Source of the DNA: Pleurostoma richardsiae | Lineage: Eukaryota > Ascomycota > Sordariomycetes > Calosphaeriales > Pleurostomataceae | DNA length: 64,000 bases | Reading direction: 5' to 3' | NCBI GenBank assembly: GCA_030052745.1 | Contig: JANBVO010000019.1 | Span: 124,001 to 188,000, forward strand | Shown here: piece after piece, positions 31,401 to 42,028 of the stretch | Layout of the letters: the number at the start of each line of letters is the position of its first letter | Numbering within the stretch: the stretch's first letter is position 1 | The notes under the pieces: model-generated | The model's input: only the letters and a program-made list of their open reading frames with translations | The model's database searches: none | Told to the model about the DNA's origin: nothing | Made by a program: the position numbers and the translations under genes

Positions 31401-34329
31401 CTATGCTAAGGTGAATCGTTCAACCCACCGCTCCCTGCGTCGCATCGTCACCGCGATGTGGGCGCTCCTGATCGTGGGGACGTGGAGAGCCTTTCGGCAG
31501 TTCATGCTCGGGTTAGGGTTGGCATATCGAATGCCCTACCTCGCCGACCGCTGTGGCCGAGTCCTCTTCTCCCTGTGACGACCACGGACCCGCAGGTCTA
31601 CTCCCCTCTCAGTCTACCCAAGGATGAACTGAGCATCACTCTATTGATCTATCATGGCGGGCATCAACTGGAGCCTGCGTTCTGCCCTCCAGCAGGTAGA
31701 GGTGGCCAGGTTGGCCCTTAACTTGCCTAAATTGGAGAATGGGTTGCCCCTGTACTATTCTCGTGCCACCGTTAGGCATTACGGTGGCTAGGGTGTCAAC
31801 AGCAAAAAACCGCCGCTCGCCTCATCGAAGCGTGATTGCGGAGCAGCGGAACAGACAGAAGAATGTGGCCCGTCATCTACCGCACCGGACGAGAGCACCG
31901 TTCCGGACCTGGTCGCCAGCCATTGTTTCGTGACGCAGGCGCCACCGACGGGTTCAATGGGTCTGACAAGTCGCTCTAGAAGTACATTTGCAGTCTGGGA
32001 CGATGTACCGGCCCCAGCAGCTTCTCGAAGACGCAGATGAGAACGCAAGCCACGCTGCCGCGCGCCACTAAGGTCTCTGCCCCTGTCTGTCTTTGGGAAA
32101 GGGGTCGCCGTCCTGATCCCCACCAAAAGCCGCGGTTGGACCAGATCATATCACGCTGCGGTGAACTCTAACCACCTTCTGTTGACAGTGGAGGTCGGAC
32201 TGGTGGAGACGAGCGCGAGGGAGAAGAAGAGGTGACGCTACTGCATCGGGAGACAGGGGAGGGATAAGGGGTGCAGGTGCACCAGGGACCTAGGTGTCCA
32301 ACAGTAAGGGGTCATGTCAGAGCTGCAGAGCCTGTTGGAGGAGAGAATGCCGAGTGGATCGAGCGATCCTCGAAGTCCAGTGCAGGGGATGGCAAGTTCC
32401 TTTTTCCTGACCTCTTGCTTCTCGATGATCCGAAGATCATAGCATTCGACCCGCGCGGTCCAGGCTGTGAATGGTGGGGATTCGGGATGCTCTTTGTTAT
32501 GCTGTGGTTGCCACGCCGGGCGCGGGAAGTTCCACGCTTGCGCATTGCCGCTCATCGGGATGTGGGCGGGAGTCCTGAGTCGCGTCTCACAGAAATAGAA
32601 TCAAAGATGAGGGCCAGCCAGTACCGCAGAGCCTGCGTTTCGAAACACTTTTGCCTGAGGCAACGGCGCATCTGGACTCCCCGAGTCTGCTCCCCTGGCC
32701 GAGGTCGGACTGGTTCATTCCTGAGACTGCTCTGTCCAAACTCCACAACATCAAGGGGCTTCGAGGCCGGCAGATCAATGCTGCACTAGGGTCTCCCATT
32801 CTGCCCGGCAAGGGGTCTCCGCATCCCTTCCCGGGCAGTGGACACTGCTGCACCTCCCCCCCTTTTGCTTGCCCGGCCACACCCTGGTATACGCATGACG
32901 GTTCCCCCCGGTGGATCGATCGGGCACCCTGCTTGGACTTATGGGAGCGGAGTTACCCCTGCGTTGAGTTCAACGGCCGGCCCTCATGGCCAGCATTGTT
33001 TATGCCTTACCCGTAATGCCGGGTTGGCCGTCCATAGCAGGACTAATAAGATTGCTATTCTCATTATTCCCCATCTGTTTAATAAACAATCATGGCTTGT
33101 GGGGTATCGCTGGCCCTGTTCAGCTGAGCAAGGAGCAGCGGGAGAGGCTCAGTCTAGCCCCTGCTCCCTATGGTCAGGCCAGAACCCAGATCATGCCTAA
33201 GCCATGCTGACACGACGAAGCCTCGTCCTGGTATGTCAGTGCAGGCGAGGCGAACCAGAGTTCAGCCTGGCCACGCCATATCACGAAGCTTCGAAACATG
33301 TTGCTTCGATAATACCATGCTTTAAGATATTTTGTTCATGTTGGCTATGCATCACCGAAGGTATGGCCCCGGAAGACAGCATGTTCCATTGCTGACCTCG
33401 TCTTTCTCGTGAATAGCAGCTGCTCGCACGAATGAACCCGTCCGATCGGTCTATGAGATTTCGCGTCATCTTCCCAGCTTCCGTGAGAAGCCAGCCATGT
33501 CTCTCTCGCTGGCAGCGGCAGTGCAGGAGATTCAAGAGCTCCTGACGTCAGCATCCCAATCCGCCCCATCCTCCGCTCGATGGTGTGTCCCAAGCCCTTA
33601 CTGCCACCGTCGTTGTCCTCCTCGTGGTACGGGCCGTCTAAGACCGGCCTCACTAAGGATTTACCACCGCTCTGTCTGCAACTTTTCGGAGGGCGGGTAC
33701 GCATCCCAGATCTGAGGACAGGCCGTTGCTGTTGTGAACATGCCGGCAGCAGAGTGACCACAATACAGTCACCGAGCGCCGAGCTGAATGCTAAACGTGT
33801 TGACCAAAAACAGAACTCCTTCCAGCTAGTGTCCAGTGGAGACCATCAACTGCCGTCAGGACTAGTCACGACGTCGGCAAAATGAAAAAGACTATAGATG
33901 TCCCGATGAACCTCCAACTATACAACGTGGTTTCTTCCTAGGATATCGCAGTCGCTCGTCCCGTGTGTAGTCCTTTACTACCTATGTACAGAGTGTCAGT
34001 TATGCTCGGGCGAAGCGTGACCGTCAGCATAAACTGCTGATTCTAGTGGGACAGGGAGTCTACAGATGTAAAATACAGCAATATCCTTACGTAAAAATAA
34101 AGTTACACTGTGTATATGCAGTATCAATCAACATTGGTGAGGCTGTTCTATCCGAACAAAGCCGTCGGGAGCCCGGGAAGATCACCGTGTCCCGTGTCCG
34201 GCCCGCTGCCGGAGTTAAGGGTCCGGCGACTCCGTTGCCCCACATCGCCGACCTCAGTCCATCTCCGTCTCTCGTTGTCACCATACAAGCACATCTGCGG
34301 AGTGGACGCGACCGACCGAAGCCGAAGCC
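28452..34329. other. 5.9-kb region without a recognisable gene
   Basis: This is the interval between the start codons of the divergent bZIP and Upc2-type genes. The first 1.2 kb next to the bZIP gene carries GGTACGTAC-type palindromes (29029-29037, 29067-29078, 29536-29545) and CCAAT boxes near 29127 and 29391, which fit promoter or long 5' UTR. TGACGTCA occurs at 33543-33550. GGTTAGGGTT occurs near 31511. Open frames up to about 220 codons exist, but none shows domains, convincing introns or consistent codon bias. Long non-coding transcripts or unrecognised small genes are possible. Confidence 0.45.
33543..33550. promoter_or_regulatory. TGACGTCA palindrome (CRE-type bZIP site)
   Basis: A perfect 8-bp ATF/CREB palindrome in the gene-free interval, about 780 bp upstream of the Upc2-type gene. 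The motif is observed; its function is inferred. Confidence 0.35.
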
Positions 34330-35682
34330 ATGGAGAAGACCAGACAGGATGGCAAGGAGAATCCATCACGAAAGCGCAGGGCGCACACGAGATCCCGCAA
34401 GGGCTGCCCCAACTGCAGGATCCGGCGAGTGAAGGTGCGTTAAGCCCGTAGCCCCCCTGCGTGCCACTCTCCTTCACAGCAACGGCAGCTGACTGCCGGG
34501 AATGCCAACAGTGCGACGAGGGCCGGCCCCAGTGCCGGAGATGCCGGGTTTATGGGGTCGTGTGCAACTACGCCGCGGATGTCACAGACCTGCAGGCGTC
34601 CGCTGAGGGGCATCCGAGCATGGAGCTCCAAGAGCACCGGCAGAGCTTGGCTCTCCGGAAGAATGCCGAGGCGCCTATAGCACCTCCTTCACCTGCTATC
34701 ATCATTTCTGATGGTTCTGTGACCGTGACGCTGGAGGGCCAGGACATGGATCTCCTGAGCCACTACATATTACGGACGCTTCCGAGCCTCGGAAACCACA
34801 AGATGGCGAAGCTCTACCAAACCTCCGTGATGAGGCTTGCATTCTCAGTAAGCCCTTCCTACATGGAACAAGAACCCCGAGATAAGAACCCCTGGCTCAC
34901 CGGACCGACCACAGCACCCCTTCCTCATGCATGCCACGCTCGCCATGGCCGCCTCGCACCAGCGGCACCTCGCCGGGCCGGAACCCCGCCGCCGCAGCCT
35001 CCGCGAATGCTACCACAGCACGCAATGCGCGGCCCTGCTCAACCAGAAGCTGGGGCGGCCGATCCAGCCGGAGGAGCGCGACCCCTTGTGGGCGACCGCC
35101 GCGGCGCTGGGCATCGTCTCCTTCTCCATGGCGGAGGCGACGACCCCGGAGGAGGCCTGGCCGCTGCGGCGCAGCAGCGCCTCCGACCTCGATTGGCTGC
35201 TCATGAGCGAGGGCAAGATGGCGGTGTGGGACGTCGCCGAGCCGCTCCGGCCCGATAGCATCTTCCACGTCATGGCGGACGACTACGCGCGCCTGTTCAC
35301 GCCGCTGCCCACCGTCGGGGCGAGTGGCGTGGACCCGGCGGTGGCGCGGCTGTGCGGCATCGACGCGGGGTCCACGCCGGAAGGGAACCCGTACTTCCGG
35401 GCGGCGCACGCGCTGGGCCGGGTGCGGAGGCTGCGGGACGAGGAGGGCACGCCGGGCCGCGTGCTGGTCTTCATGAGCCGCATGCAGAAGTCGTACCGGG
35501 CGCTGCTGCTCGAGAAGGAGCCCATCGCGCTGCTGCTCCTGGCGCTGTGGTACAAGGAGGCGGGCAGGGCGCTCTGGTGGATTGAGCAGCGGGGGAAGAT
35601 GGAACGGGCGGCTATTCGCTTGTACCTGAAGAAGTTTCATGGCGACAAAATGGCGATACAGGAGCTCATTCCTTTGGACTGA
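34330..35682 (+). CDS. Zn2Cys6 transcription factor, Upc2 type
   Basis: A nuclear regulator. Three exons, 34330-34434, 34512-34847 and 34915-35682, give 402 residues. The binuclear zinc cluster has C26, C29, C36, C43, C46 and C53 (CPNCRIRRVKCDEGRPQC, then RRCRVYGVVC), with the first intron falling just before C36. The C-terminal regulatory region has LLSHYILRTLPSLGNHKMAK, the second intron, HPFLMHATLAMAASHQRHLA and YHSTQCAALLNQKL. This is the organisation of Upc2-like sterol-uptake-type regulators found in many accessory clusters. Introns of 77 nt (GTGCGT..CAACAG) and 67 nt (GTAAGC..CCACAG) preserve frame. The start lies in a clear CCATGG context. It is the first gene of the regulator-rich island; its targets are unknown. 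Confidence 0.9.
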
Positions 35683-36529
35683 GGGGTGCTGAGTCTCCAG
35701 AATCCTAGTCTACAGCCACCAAGCGGTACAACTATGGGATTGGCAGATGCGCGAGAGATCGTAATTGGCTACCTATATACATGGACGTACAGGCGGCGAG
35801 TCTCTAGAAACGAAGTCATGAATACACCCCACTTCCACTGTTTCTCATCTGGTCAGTTGGGTTGGGGACATGTAGGACAGTAACGAGTACGATTCGTGAT
35901 TGCGCCGAGATCCTATGTGGTCACCGTAGCATGGTAACAAGAGAGAGGCTATCTCGTATCTCCGGCCAGCATACCGACAAACTGCACCGACGTTTGTCAT
36001 CCCGGCACGATTACAGCTGTCACTGGCCACCGCCCGTCCATCCCGTGTAAACGAAACTCATCCGCCGGCTTCGCTGAATCCCGCTGGCCGAGTCGGAGGC
36101 TGGTTTAGGCCGAGCTGCATGCATATCGACTAACAATGCCAGCCCGCTCGTCTGTTGTGCTCGTCTACAAACGGCGCTAACCCACGCTCGTCTACGTCAA
36201 GGACGCTAACCCAAACTCGTCATGACTGGCGGTTCTGGTGGCGTACTGAGATCATCGCTGTCTCAACTGCCGGCAGCTGAGCTCGTCTATATCGCCTCGT
36301 CTCGCGAGGTCATGTCACGTCATTAAATGGACCGTATCACAGGTTTCTGGCCTTTGTGGCCGCCTCTCTGTCGACGAGGCGCAATATCTTTCCGACTGAA
36401 GAATACTTAAGAGGCGTCGTCGCGCGTCTGCTTGGACTGGCAAGAGCAGTCAGGCTCCTGGATGCGAAGCCCTTCAAACATTCTTGATATTTCAGACTCT
36501 CACCTCTAAATACGCCAGAGAAGGACACC
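35683..36529. promoter_or_regulatory. Upstream region of the epimerase gene
   Basis: An 847-bp interval between genes on the same strand. It contains an imperfect 29-bp period repeat around GCTAACCCA (36176 and 36205) and several CTCGTC words at about 36147-36302. GAATACTTAAGAGG at about 36402 is AT-rich but 120 bp from the ATG. No gene is seen. Confidence 0.4.
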
Positions 36530-37429
36530 ATGCGCGTCTTCGTCACCGGTGCTACCGGCTTCATCGGTCAAGCCGTCGTCAAGGAGCTCCTCTCTCACGG
36601 CCACCAGGTCCTGGGCCTTTCCCGCTCCGACGCGGGCGCCAAGTCCCTCACTGACCTCGGGGCTGATGTTCAGCGCGGCTCGCTCGAGGACCTCGACAGC
36701 CTCAAGCAGGGCGCTGCGGCCGCGGATGGCGTCATCCACCTCGCCTTCATCCACGACTTCTCCGACTACGCCGGCAGCTGCCGCCGCGACCGCGAGGCCA
36801 TCGAGGCCATGGGCACCGTCCTTCAGGGCACCGGCAAGCCCCTCGTCATGACCTCCGGGACCCTGATGCTCGCCCGCGGCCGCCTGGGCAAGGAGGACGA
36901 CCCTGCGGACTTGAGCACCCCGTCCACCGCCGCCCGCGGTGCCTCGGAGGTCACGGCACTGGCCCTCGCGGACAAGGGCGTGCGCGTGTCCGTCATGCGT
37001 CTCCCGCCGACGAACCACGGCGACGGTGACCACGGCTTCGTCGCGATGGTCGTGGCCGCGGCGCGCGAGAAGGGGGTCTCCGCGTACGTGGGCGACGGGG
37101 CCAATCGCTGGCCGGCGACACACCGCCTCGACACGGCGCGCGCGTTCCGCCTCGCGCTGGAGAAGGGCGCGGCGGGCTCGGTGTTCCACGCCGTGGCCGA
37201 GGAGGGCGTGCCGCTGAAGGACGTGGCGGAGGCGGTCGGCAAGGGGCTGGGGCTGCCGGTCGCCAGCATCCCCGCGGCGGAGGCGCAGGGCCACTTCGGG
37301 TTCCTGGCGTTCGCGGTGGGCGAGGACAACCCGACGTCGAGCGCGAAGACGAGGGAGGTGCTGGGCTGGGCGCCTCAGGAGCTCGGGCTGATTGCGGACA
37401 TCGAGAAGGGTACTTACTTCAAGCAGTGA
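36530..37429 (+). CDS. NAD-dependent epimerase/dehydratase (extended SDR)
   Basis: A single-exon gene of 299 residues. The N-terminal motif MRVFVTGATGFIGQAVVKEL is a perfect extended-SDR Rossmann signature (TGxxGFIG). LGLSRSDAGAKSL and DLGADVQRGSLEDLDSLKQG define the cofactor region, and ADGVIHLAFIHDFSDY is the usual next strand. The active-site Ser/Thr region is MTSGTLML. The expected YxxxK is not obvious: the segment STPSTAARGASEVTALALAD lacks the Tyr, which is a known feature of this subgroup. RLPPTNHGDGDHGFVAMVVA and WPATHRLDTARAFRLALEKG are characteristic of fungal members. It is probably cytosolic. The substrate is unknown, but it is likely to act on a sugar or small hydroxylated metabolite. 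It lies in the regulator-rich island next to a C2H2 gene. Confidence 0.87.
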   Translation: MRVFVTGATGFIGQAVVKELLSHGHQVLGLSRSDAGAKSLTDLGADVQRGSLEDLDSLKQGAAAADGVIHLAFIHDFSDYAGSCRRDREAIEAMGTVLQGTGKPLVMTSGTLMLARGRLGKEDDPADLSTPSTAARGASEVTALALADKGVRVSVMRLPPTNHGDGDHGFVAMVVAAAREKGVSAYVGDGANRWPATHRLDTARAFRLALEKGAAGSVFHAVAEEGVPLKDVAEAVGKGLGLPVASIPAAEAQGHFGFLAFAVGEDNPTSSAKTREVLGWAPQELGLIADIEKGTYFKQ

Positions 37430-37609
37430 GCGGTTACTTGATGGAGACTTGGGGGGTTCTACTATGGACAAGCAGGGGATCTTAGCATTCGTCTTGTCTA
37501 GCAACTCTAGGTTCTATGATAATGCTGCAGCAGAAGGCTCTGAACAATCTGCGCGGTGTACTTACGGCATGACTTCTACCCCCTATATCAACCCTCCCCT
37601 TTCCAGCCT

Positions 37610-38485
37610 TTACATCTGCGGACCAGTGCACTCCACCCGAAGATGCATGTACAACTTGACCCCAAGCTCCTTCTTGGGCATCTCCTTCCCGCAGCGTGGA
37701 CACTCGCGACCCAGGACGCAGCCGTGGGCGGAGCGTACGTGCGAGCCCAGGTGGGCCGGTGCCTCGAACTCCCTGCCACAGAGGCACTGCAGTGGGCCCC
37801 TGCCGGTGTGCGCCACACGCGCGTGTCCGAGGAGTTCATCCGCGCTCGGCAGCGCCATCAGGCAGACGGGGCACCTCCAGACGACACGCTTCAGGTGAAC
37901 TTCGAGCAGGTGACGGTCCAGGCGGGACCGGCGGAAGTACCGCTTGCCGCAGACGGGACATGCCGCACCGAACGGGCCGAGGTGGATTTCGTCAATGTGT
38001 GTCGTGAAGTCGTGAGCAGAAGGGAAGCTCGAACTGCACGCCTTGCAGGCGACCGCGCTGGGCTCCGGGACGTTCTTGTCGCCGGCGGGGGCTTCGCGCG
38101 GGTGTCTGGCCTGCTTATTGTAAGCGGGACGAGGGTCTGGGAGTATACCTACCTGAAAAGTCTGACACGCTTCGTTGGGGGGGGATCCTGGCCTCGGGAT
38201 ACCCTCGTTGTCATGTTGAGGTCCGACGTAGCTTCCAGCCTGCACGCTGTCAGCTCGATGGGGGTCTGGGAAAGGACTTGCCTGATGAGGGTCAAGGCCG
38301 ACACTTACCAGCACGTCGGCAAAGGAAGGCAGCTGTGGCGGGCCAGCATGGGACATATCGATCAGAGTTGCGGTGCGGGGATTTACCAAGGCTTCAGATG
38401 GCGTCGAGAAACCGCGAGGCCCCGGACAATCACTGGCAGTATGTGCCAGCCCAGCGGCTGTGTTCTGCTCGTGCTGAGATTCCAT
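37610..38485 (-). CDS. C2H2 zinc-finger protein with five fingers
   Basis: An open frame of 291 residues. Fingers 1-3 are classical: C147-C150-H163-H168, C176-C179-H192-H197 and C205-C208-H221-H226. Finger 4 is CLCGREFEAPAHLGSHVRSAH with only one residue between the cysteines, and finger 5 (C262, C265, H281, C286) ends in Cys instead of His. The N-terminal 140 residues are Pro-rich and disordered. A 42-nt stretch at residues 112-125 begins GTAGGT and ends AAGCAG and could be a very short frame-neutral intron. It is convergent with the epimerase, with a 180-bp spacer. Probably a nuclear DNA-binding regulator; target unknown. Confidence 0.82.
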   Translation of the reverse strand: MESQHEQNTAAGLAHTASDCPGPRGFSTPSEALVNPRTATLIDMSHAGPPQLPSFADVLVSVGLDPHQASPFPDPHRADSVQAGSYVGPQHDNEGIPRPGSPPNEACQTFQVGILPDPRPAYNKQARHPREAPAGDKNVPEPSAVACKACSSSFPSAHDFTTHIDEIHLGPFGAACPVCGKRYFRRSRLDRHLLEVHLKRVVWRCPVCLMALPSADELLGHARVAHTGRGPLQCLCGREFEAPAHLGSHVRSAHGCVLGRECPRCGKEMPKKELGVKLYMHLRVECTGPQM

Positions 38486-39148
38486 TAGTACTTAGTATTC
38501 CTCTCTGACTGGCAACTGCTGCTCTGCGCGTCGAGTTGTGGAATTATGAAGTAGTAAGTGCTGAGCCTCCGGGATTATATAGAAAGTGTCGCTTTCATAT
38601 CACGTTGTGAACAACGGTATTGTCTTCTGAAGAAATTCTATATTGTCTTTCTTTGCTTCTTGTTTTACGGGTAGTGAACGATACCTATGTGAGACCTTTG
38701 TTGTCTCCTCTTGAGCGTTGCGGCATTGTCCTATTCGGAGGGCGAGCGCAGATAAAGAGATACGTGGCTAGAGGCCCAAGGTTTGCTTTGTGTTTCACAA
38801 GAGAGTCATTAAAGGCAAGCATAGACTTATCGCCCCCGTAAGAAACGAGGGTGTGTTAGCACGTTGTGTTTGTGATGCCGTCTGCATGGCACACAGTTCC
38901 CCTAAATCTTATAGTTAGTCTACTGACATTGTGGATTACAAATATAGCATAATAAGTTGACGTCTAGAAGGGTAATCAAGGATGATAATAATACTGATTA
39001 TGCGAAGTTGCGGGAGTACTGAGATCTGGTTGAGGGCTGCATAGCTGAGCGTTTCATTCCGCTCCTCGCGTCCAGTTTATAACTGTCTTTTACCAACAAC
39101 GTAGATATCATGACATACGGTGGTGCTTACACGGAAAAGTCCAATTTA
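38486..39148. other. AT-richer intergenic region
   Basis: A 663-bp stretch between the zinc-finger gene and the 3' end of the SnoaL-like gene. It is AT-richer than its surroundings, especially at 38930-39020 (AATATAGCATAATAAG and similar). No coding pattern is seen. Confidence 0.5.
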
Positions 39149-39625
39149 CTATGCACCCACCAGACTCTTATCACCCTCCATCCAGTTAGTCCGCATCTTC
39201 CAGGACTTAATCTTCCACAGACCGGCCGGCTCCTCCTTGACTAGATCCACTAAGTACAGGGCACCCGCCAGGAGCCGCGCTGCGTTCCCCTCGTTCCCGG
39301 TACCGGCGCGGTAGTGCTGCGCAAGTGCAGAGGCGGATAGGGACGCAGTTGAGCCTCCTTCAGCAATGTTGACGCGCACATTGGAAATGAAGTGAGTGGT
39401 GTCGAGCTTGGCGATGTTGTCGTAACAACCCGAGCGAATAGCCGGTAAGCCCTCCATGGTGTAGTCATTGATCTTGAAGATGGCATCCTCGGTGAGGGCA
39501 GATTCAAAGAGGGCGAGGTCGTTGGTGTCTAGCCCTAGGACGACGCGGTAGATGGCGTCGGCTACGGCGTCACGGCCGTCTAGCGGGGGAGACAGAGCAG
39601 CTGGAAGTGACCATGTGGTTGCCAT
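39149..39625 (-). CDS. SnoaL-like (NTF2-fold) protein
   Basis: A single-exon gene of 158 residues. It has the cone-shaped NTF2-like pattern: an N-terminal helix (DAVADAIYRVVLGLDTNDLA), ALTEDAIFKINDYTMEGLPA, THFISNVRVNI, ALAQHYRAGTGNEGNAARLL, then WKIKSWKMRTNWMEGD. Relatives are small cytosolic proteins that act as hydratases, isomerases or cyclases, and they are common as accessory enzymes in fungal metabolite clusters. The length is normal for a one-domain member. The catalytic residues vary widely in this superfamily, so I cannot assign a reaction. The ATG at 39625 follows a short leader. Its position among regulators, an SDR and an exporter supports a metabolic role in the island. Confidence 0.85.
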   Translation of the reverse strand: MATTWSLPAALSPPLDGRDAVADAIYRVVLGLDTNDLALFESALTEDAIFKINDYTMEGLPAIRSGCYDNIAKLDTTHFISNVRVNIAEGGSTASLSASALAQHYRAGTGNEGNAARLLAGALYLVDLVKEEPAGLWKIKSWKMRTNWMEGDKSLVGA

Positions 39626-40353
39626 CTTGGAAGTGTGTGGTAAATGAGAGTGAGGCTTTGATTAATGGGATTGGTGAGCGCGACTGTGCGCAGGAGAAAG
39701 TTATACGGGATATACGAGCGCCAAGACAAGTCTCGGTTAAGCCAATTTAAGGGATTCTCCTGTTAAGTATGAGCAAGAAAGAACGCACTTTGGAGCCCGG
39801 GCCTAGCATAGAGCCGGTGTCTATCTCCATGGTCAGTGTCTACGTACTGCTCTCTTCTGGACGGCATATAACGTTATAGGGCCGGACATAAGGACCATCG
39901 TGGATCTTAGGTCCGTGGCCAACCAGAAGTGATCACCGCCCTGGATTTGGACGTTGGGGTTAGGGTTAGAAGCGAGGAGGACTCTACAAGTCAAGGCAAG
40001 TGCCATGTATAAACTGTCCTATATAAGCCTCGAGGGGAGTCAATATGACTGTCTACATCTCGCTACAGTTCCACATCTCTAGACCAATGAAGGAAAGCCC
40101 TTCGAAGGCGAAGCCATATAGACTCACATCGCTGCTAGATCTAGACCAAGGGGATATAGGCGACCACCCTTTACCCTGAAACCGTACTTGGATAGCTTCA
40201 ATGACAATAATACAGAGCATCGTCCGAAAAATGACTAGAAATCAAGATCTATTAAGGCCCGTAATATCGACAACCTATCCTGACACCTCCGTGCTGGCTA
40301 ACACCCACTAAATTTCTCGACTCCTGCAACGAATGCTTCCAAAGATTCGAATA
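39626..40353. other. Intergenic region with short telomere-like word
   Basis: A 728-bp stretch between the SnoaL-like gene and the 3' end of the 40354 gene. GGGGTTAGGGTTAG at 39956-39969 equals two telomere-repeat units. TATATAAGCC occurs near 40020. I see no gene here. Confidence 0.5.
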
Positions 40354-41401
40354 TCATATCGCGATGAATCGCTCCAAGTTCCCTTCTAAGAGCGTCTCTT
40401 CGTCTGGACTTCTGTCTCCTGTCTTATCATGATCTGAGAAAGTTGCACCCGGGAAAAACCGCGGCGTTCCAAGCAACAAGGAGGAGTTCAGGTCTATCCA
40501 TACGACAATCCTTCTCAGCAGTCCGCCCAGACCAAGAGCAGCGAGACCTCCTCTCATGGCCACCATCTTCTGCAGGCCAGCCATGTGGACTTTGTATGTC
40601 TCGACGTTTCCATACATGGCCTCAAAGCTGGCCATCTTGGCCACGGCTCCAATCACGGCGTCGCTCAGCCGCCTATGCTCGAGCGCAAAGGCCTCGTTCA
40701 CGGCGTGGATGGCGTCGCACTTCATCTGGACCAGGTGCGGCCTTATGCTCGCGGCTGCGCTGGAACTGACAACTGCAAAGTTGGACGCTGACAGGAGTAG
40801 GACGATCTGAAACGTGGCGGGCTCGCTGACGGCGAGGGGGAACCACTTGTTCCTTAACAGTCCTAAGCCATCCTTCTGGTCGAGTTCCGGGATGTCAACG
40901 GCCATGTGGACGATATCTCGTTGAAAAGAAGCGTCAGCTTGGAAAGTTCCATGTTACTGTGAACGTATCGTCGTGGGGGTTCCTGGGAACGATCTCAGCT
41001 TAAGGGAACGTACAGTGGTCTACAAGTGATGGGACAAAGAGCTCCCATCGTACTTGTGGATATGCTTGGAACGGATCTAACCGCCCTCCTCCAAGATACC
41101 GATCCACAAGCATCTCTGCTGCTTGGTCAAAGTTAGGGCTGTCAAGGGCGATGTCTCGAGCATTATCAAGAGGTAACTGCTCGGTGCCTATAAAGGTGGT
41201 GCCCAAAAGATGCTTCCTCAGTCGCTTAGTCCTGCAGCGGCGTTGCCGTTCACATGGCTCGGCCCTCCCGGAGATGCTAGACCAACCGACCCGGGAAGAG
41301 TGAGATCGAACCTTGCGCTTAAGGCTACCCGTTGGCTTCCCGGTCTCGTCGATGGTGATGAACTGGAGGGAACTTCCGGACACGGCCCACGGAGACGCCA
41401 T
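40354..41401 (-). CDS. Fungal transcription-factor-domain protein without zinc cluster
   Basis: Two exons, 41401-41014 and 40916-40354, give 316 residues. The N-terminus LQFITIDETGKPTGSLKRKV and RSHSSRVGWSS is a pattern I know from fungal proteins that carry a fungal-specific transcription-factor region but no DNA-binding cluster. The middle (FVPSLVDHYIVHMAVDIPEL across the intron, then LRNKWFPLAVSEPATFQIVL) and AIHAVNEAFALEHRRLSDAV with MASFEAMYGNVETYKVHMAG are the helical regulatory domain. The family is usually 400-500 residues, so this copy is short at the C-terminus and may be truncated or have an unseen last exon. The 97-nt intron has GTACGT and an unusual ACGAG acceptor. Probably a regulator; its role is unknown. 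Confidence 0.72.
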
Positions 41402-42028
41402 GACTCTGGCGTGAACTCCTAGCTTGGACCCGCAAAACTTTTGTCCACCTGTCTTTTCCGGCTTCTGTAGGAAAGGCTCCTGTGCTGCCGGCGAATGAGT
41501 GCCTGTTGAAAGATGCAGGCAAACCGGGGTTGTGTCGGCAGCATCAGCTCATGATCCTCGGCACACACCGATCGGAGGAGTATGCAGGAGGTTGGCCGGG
41601 AGCAGCTGAACCTCGCTTCAGCCCTGACATCACAGCGCTGTTTTCTCCACCTGTCAACCCGCATCACGCAACCGGGGCTTCTTCCAAGCCAATTGCGAGC
41701 GGTCTGCACAGTCCCCCTATTCCCGATGTGGAAAACGCATCCTGTCACTTAGTGTGCGGTGGCGCACGGGAGGTGAGACATATCCCGCATTGGGGATATG
41801 CATGAAGACCATACTAGGAGAGCTCACGAATCACTCTGTGACGCCAAGATGCGGACCCCTCGAGGTGCCTGGTCTGTCAAGAGCATCGGGAAGGGGCATA
41901 GCGTGGGACAAAAACTATATAAGGCCCTTCAAGTCTTCAACCGTGTGGGCCATGCTGCTTTGACCCGGAAGAAGGGAATTCCAATCATCGATTAGCAGCC
42001 TCAAGATCAACACGAGACAGCTCTTGCA
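41402..42028. promoter_or_regulatory. Divergent intergenic region with SDR promoter
   Basis: A 627-bp region between divergent genes. CTATATAAGG at 41915-41924 lies about 105 bp before the SDR start codon and is the best TATA-like element in the window. GATATGCATGAAG and CATATCCC occur at 41770-41800. No other gene is seen. Confidence 0.55.

Noticed and set aside
34087-34477. Open frames just upstream of and overlapping the first exon of the Upc2-type gene
   Set aside because: They are in other frames or strands; the zinc-cluster frame with its intron explains the sequence.
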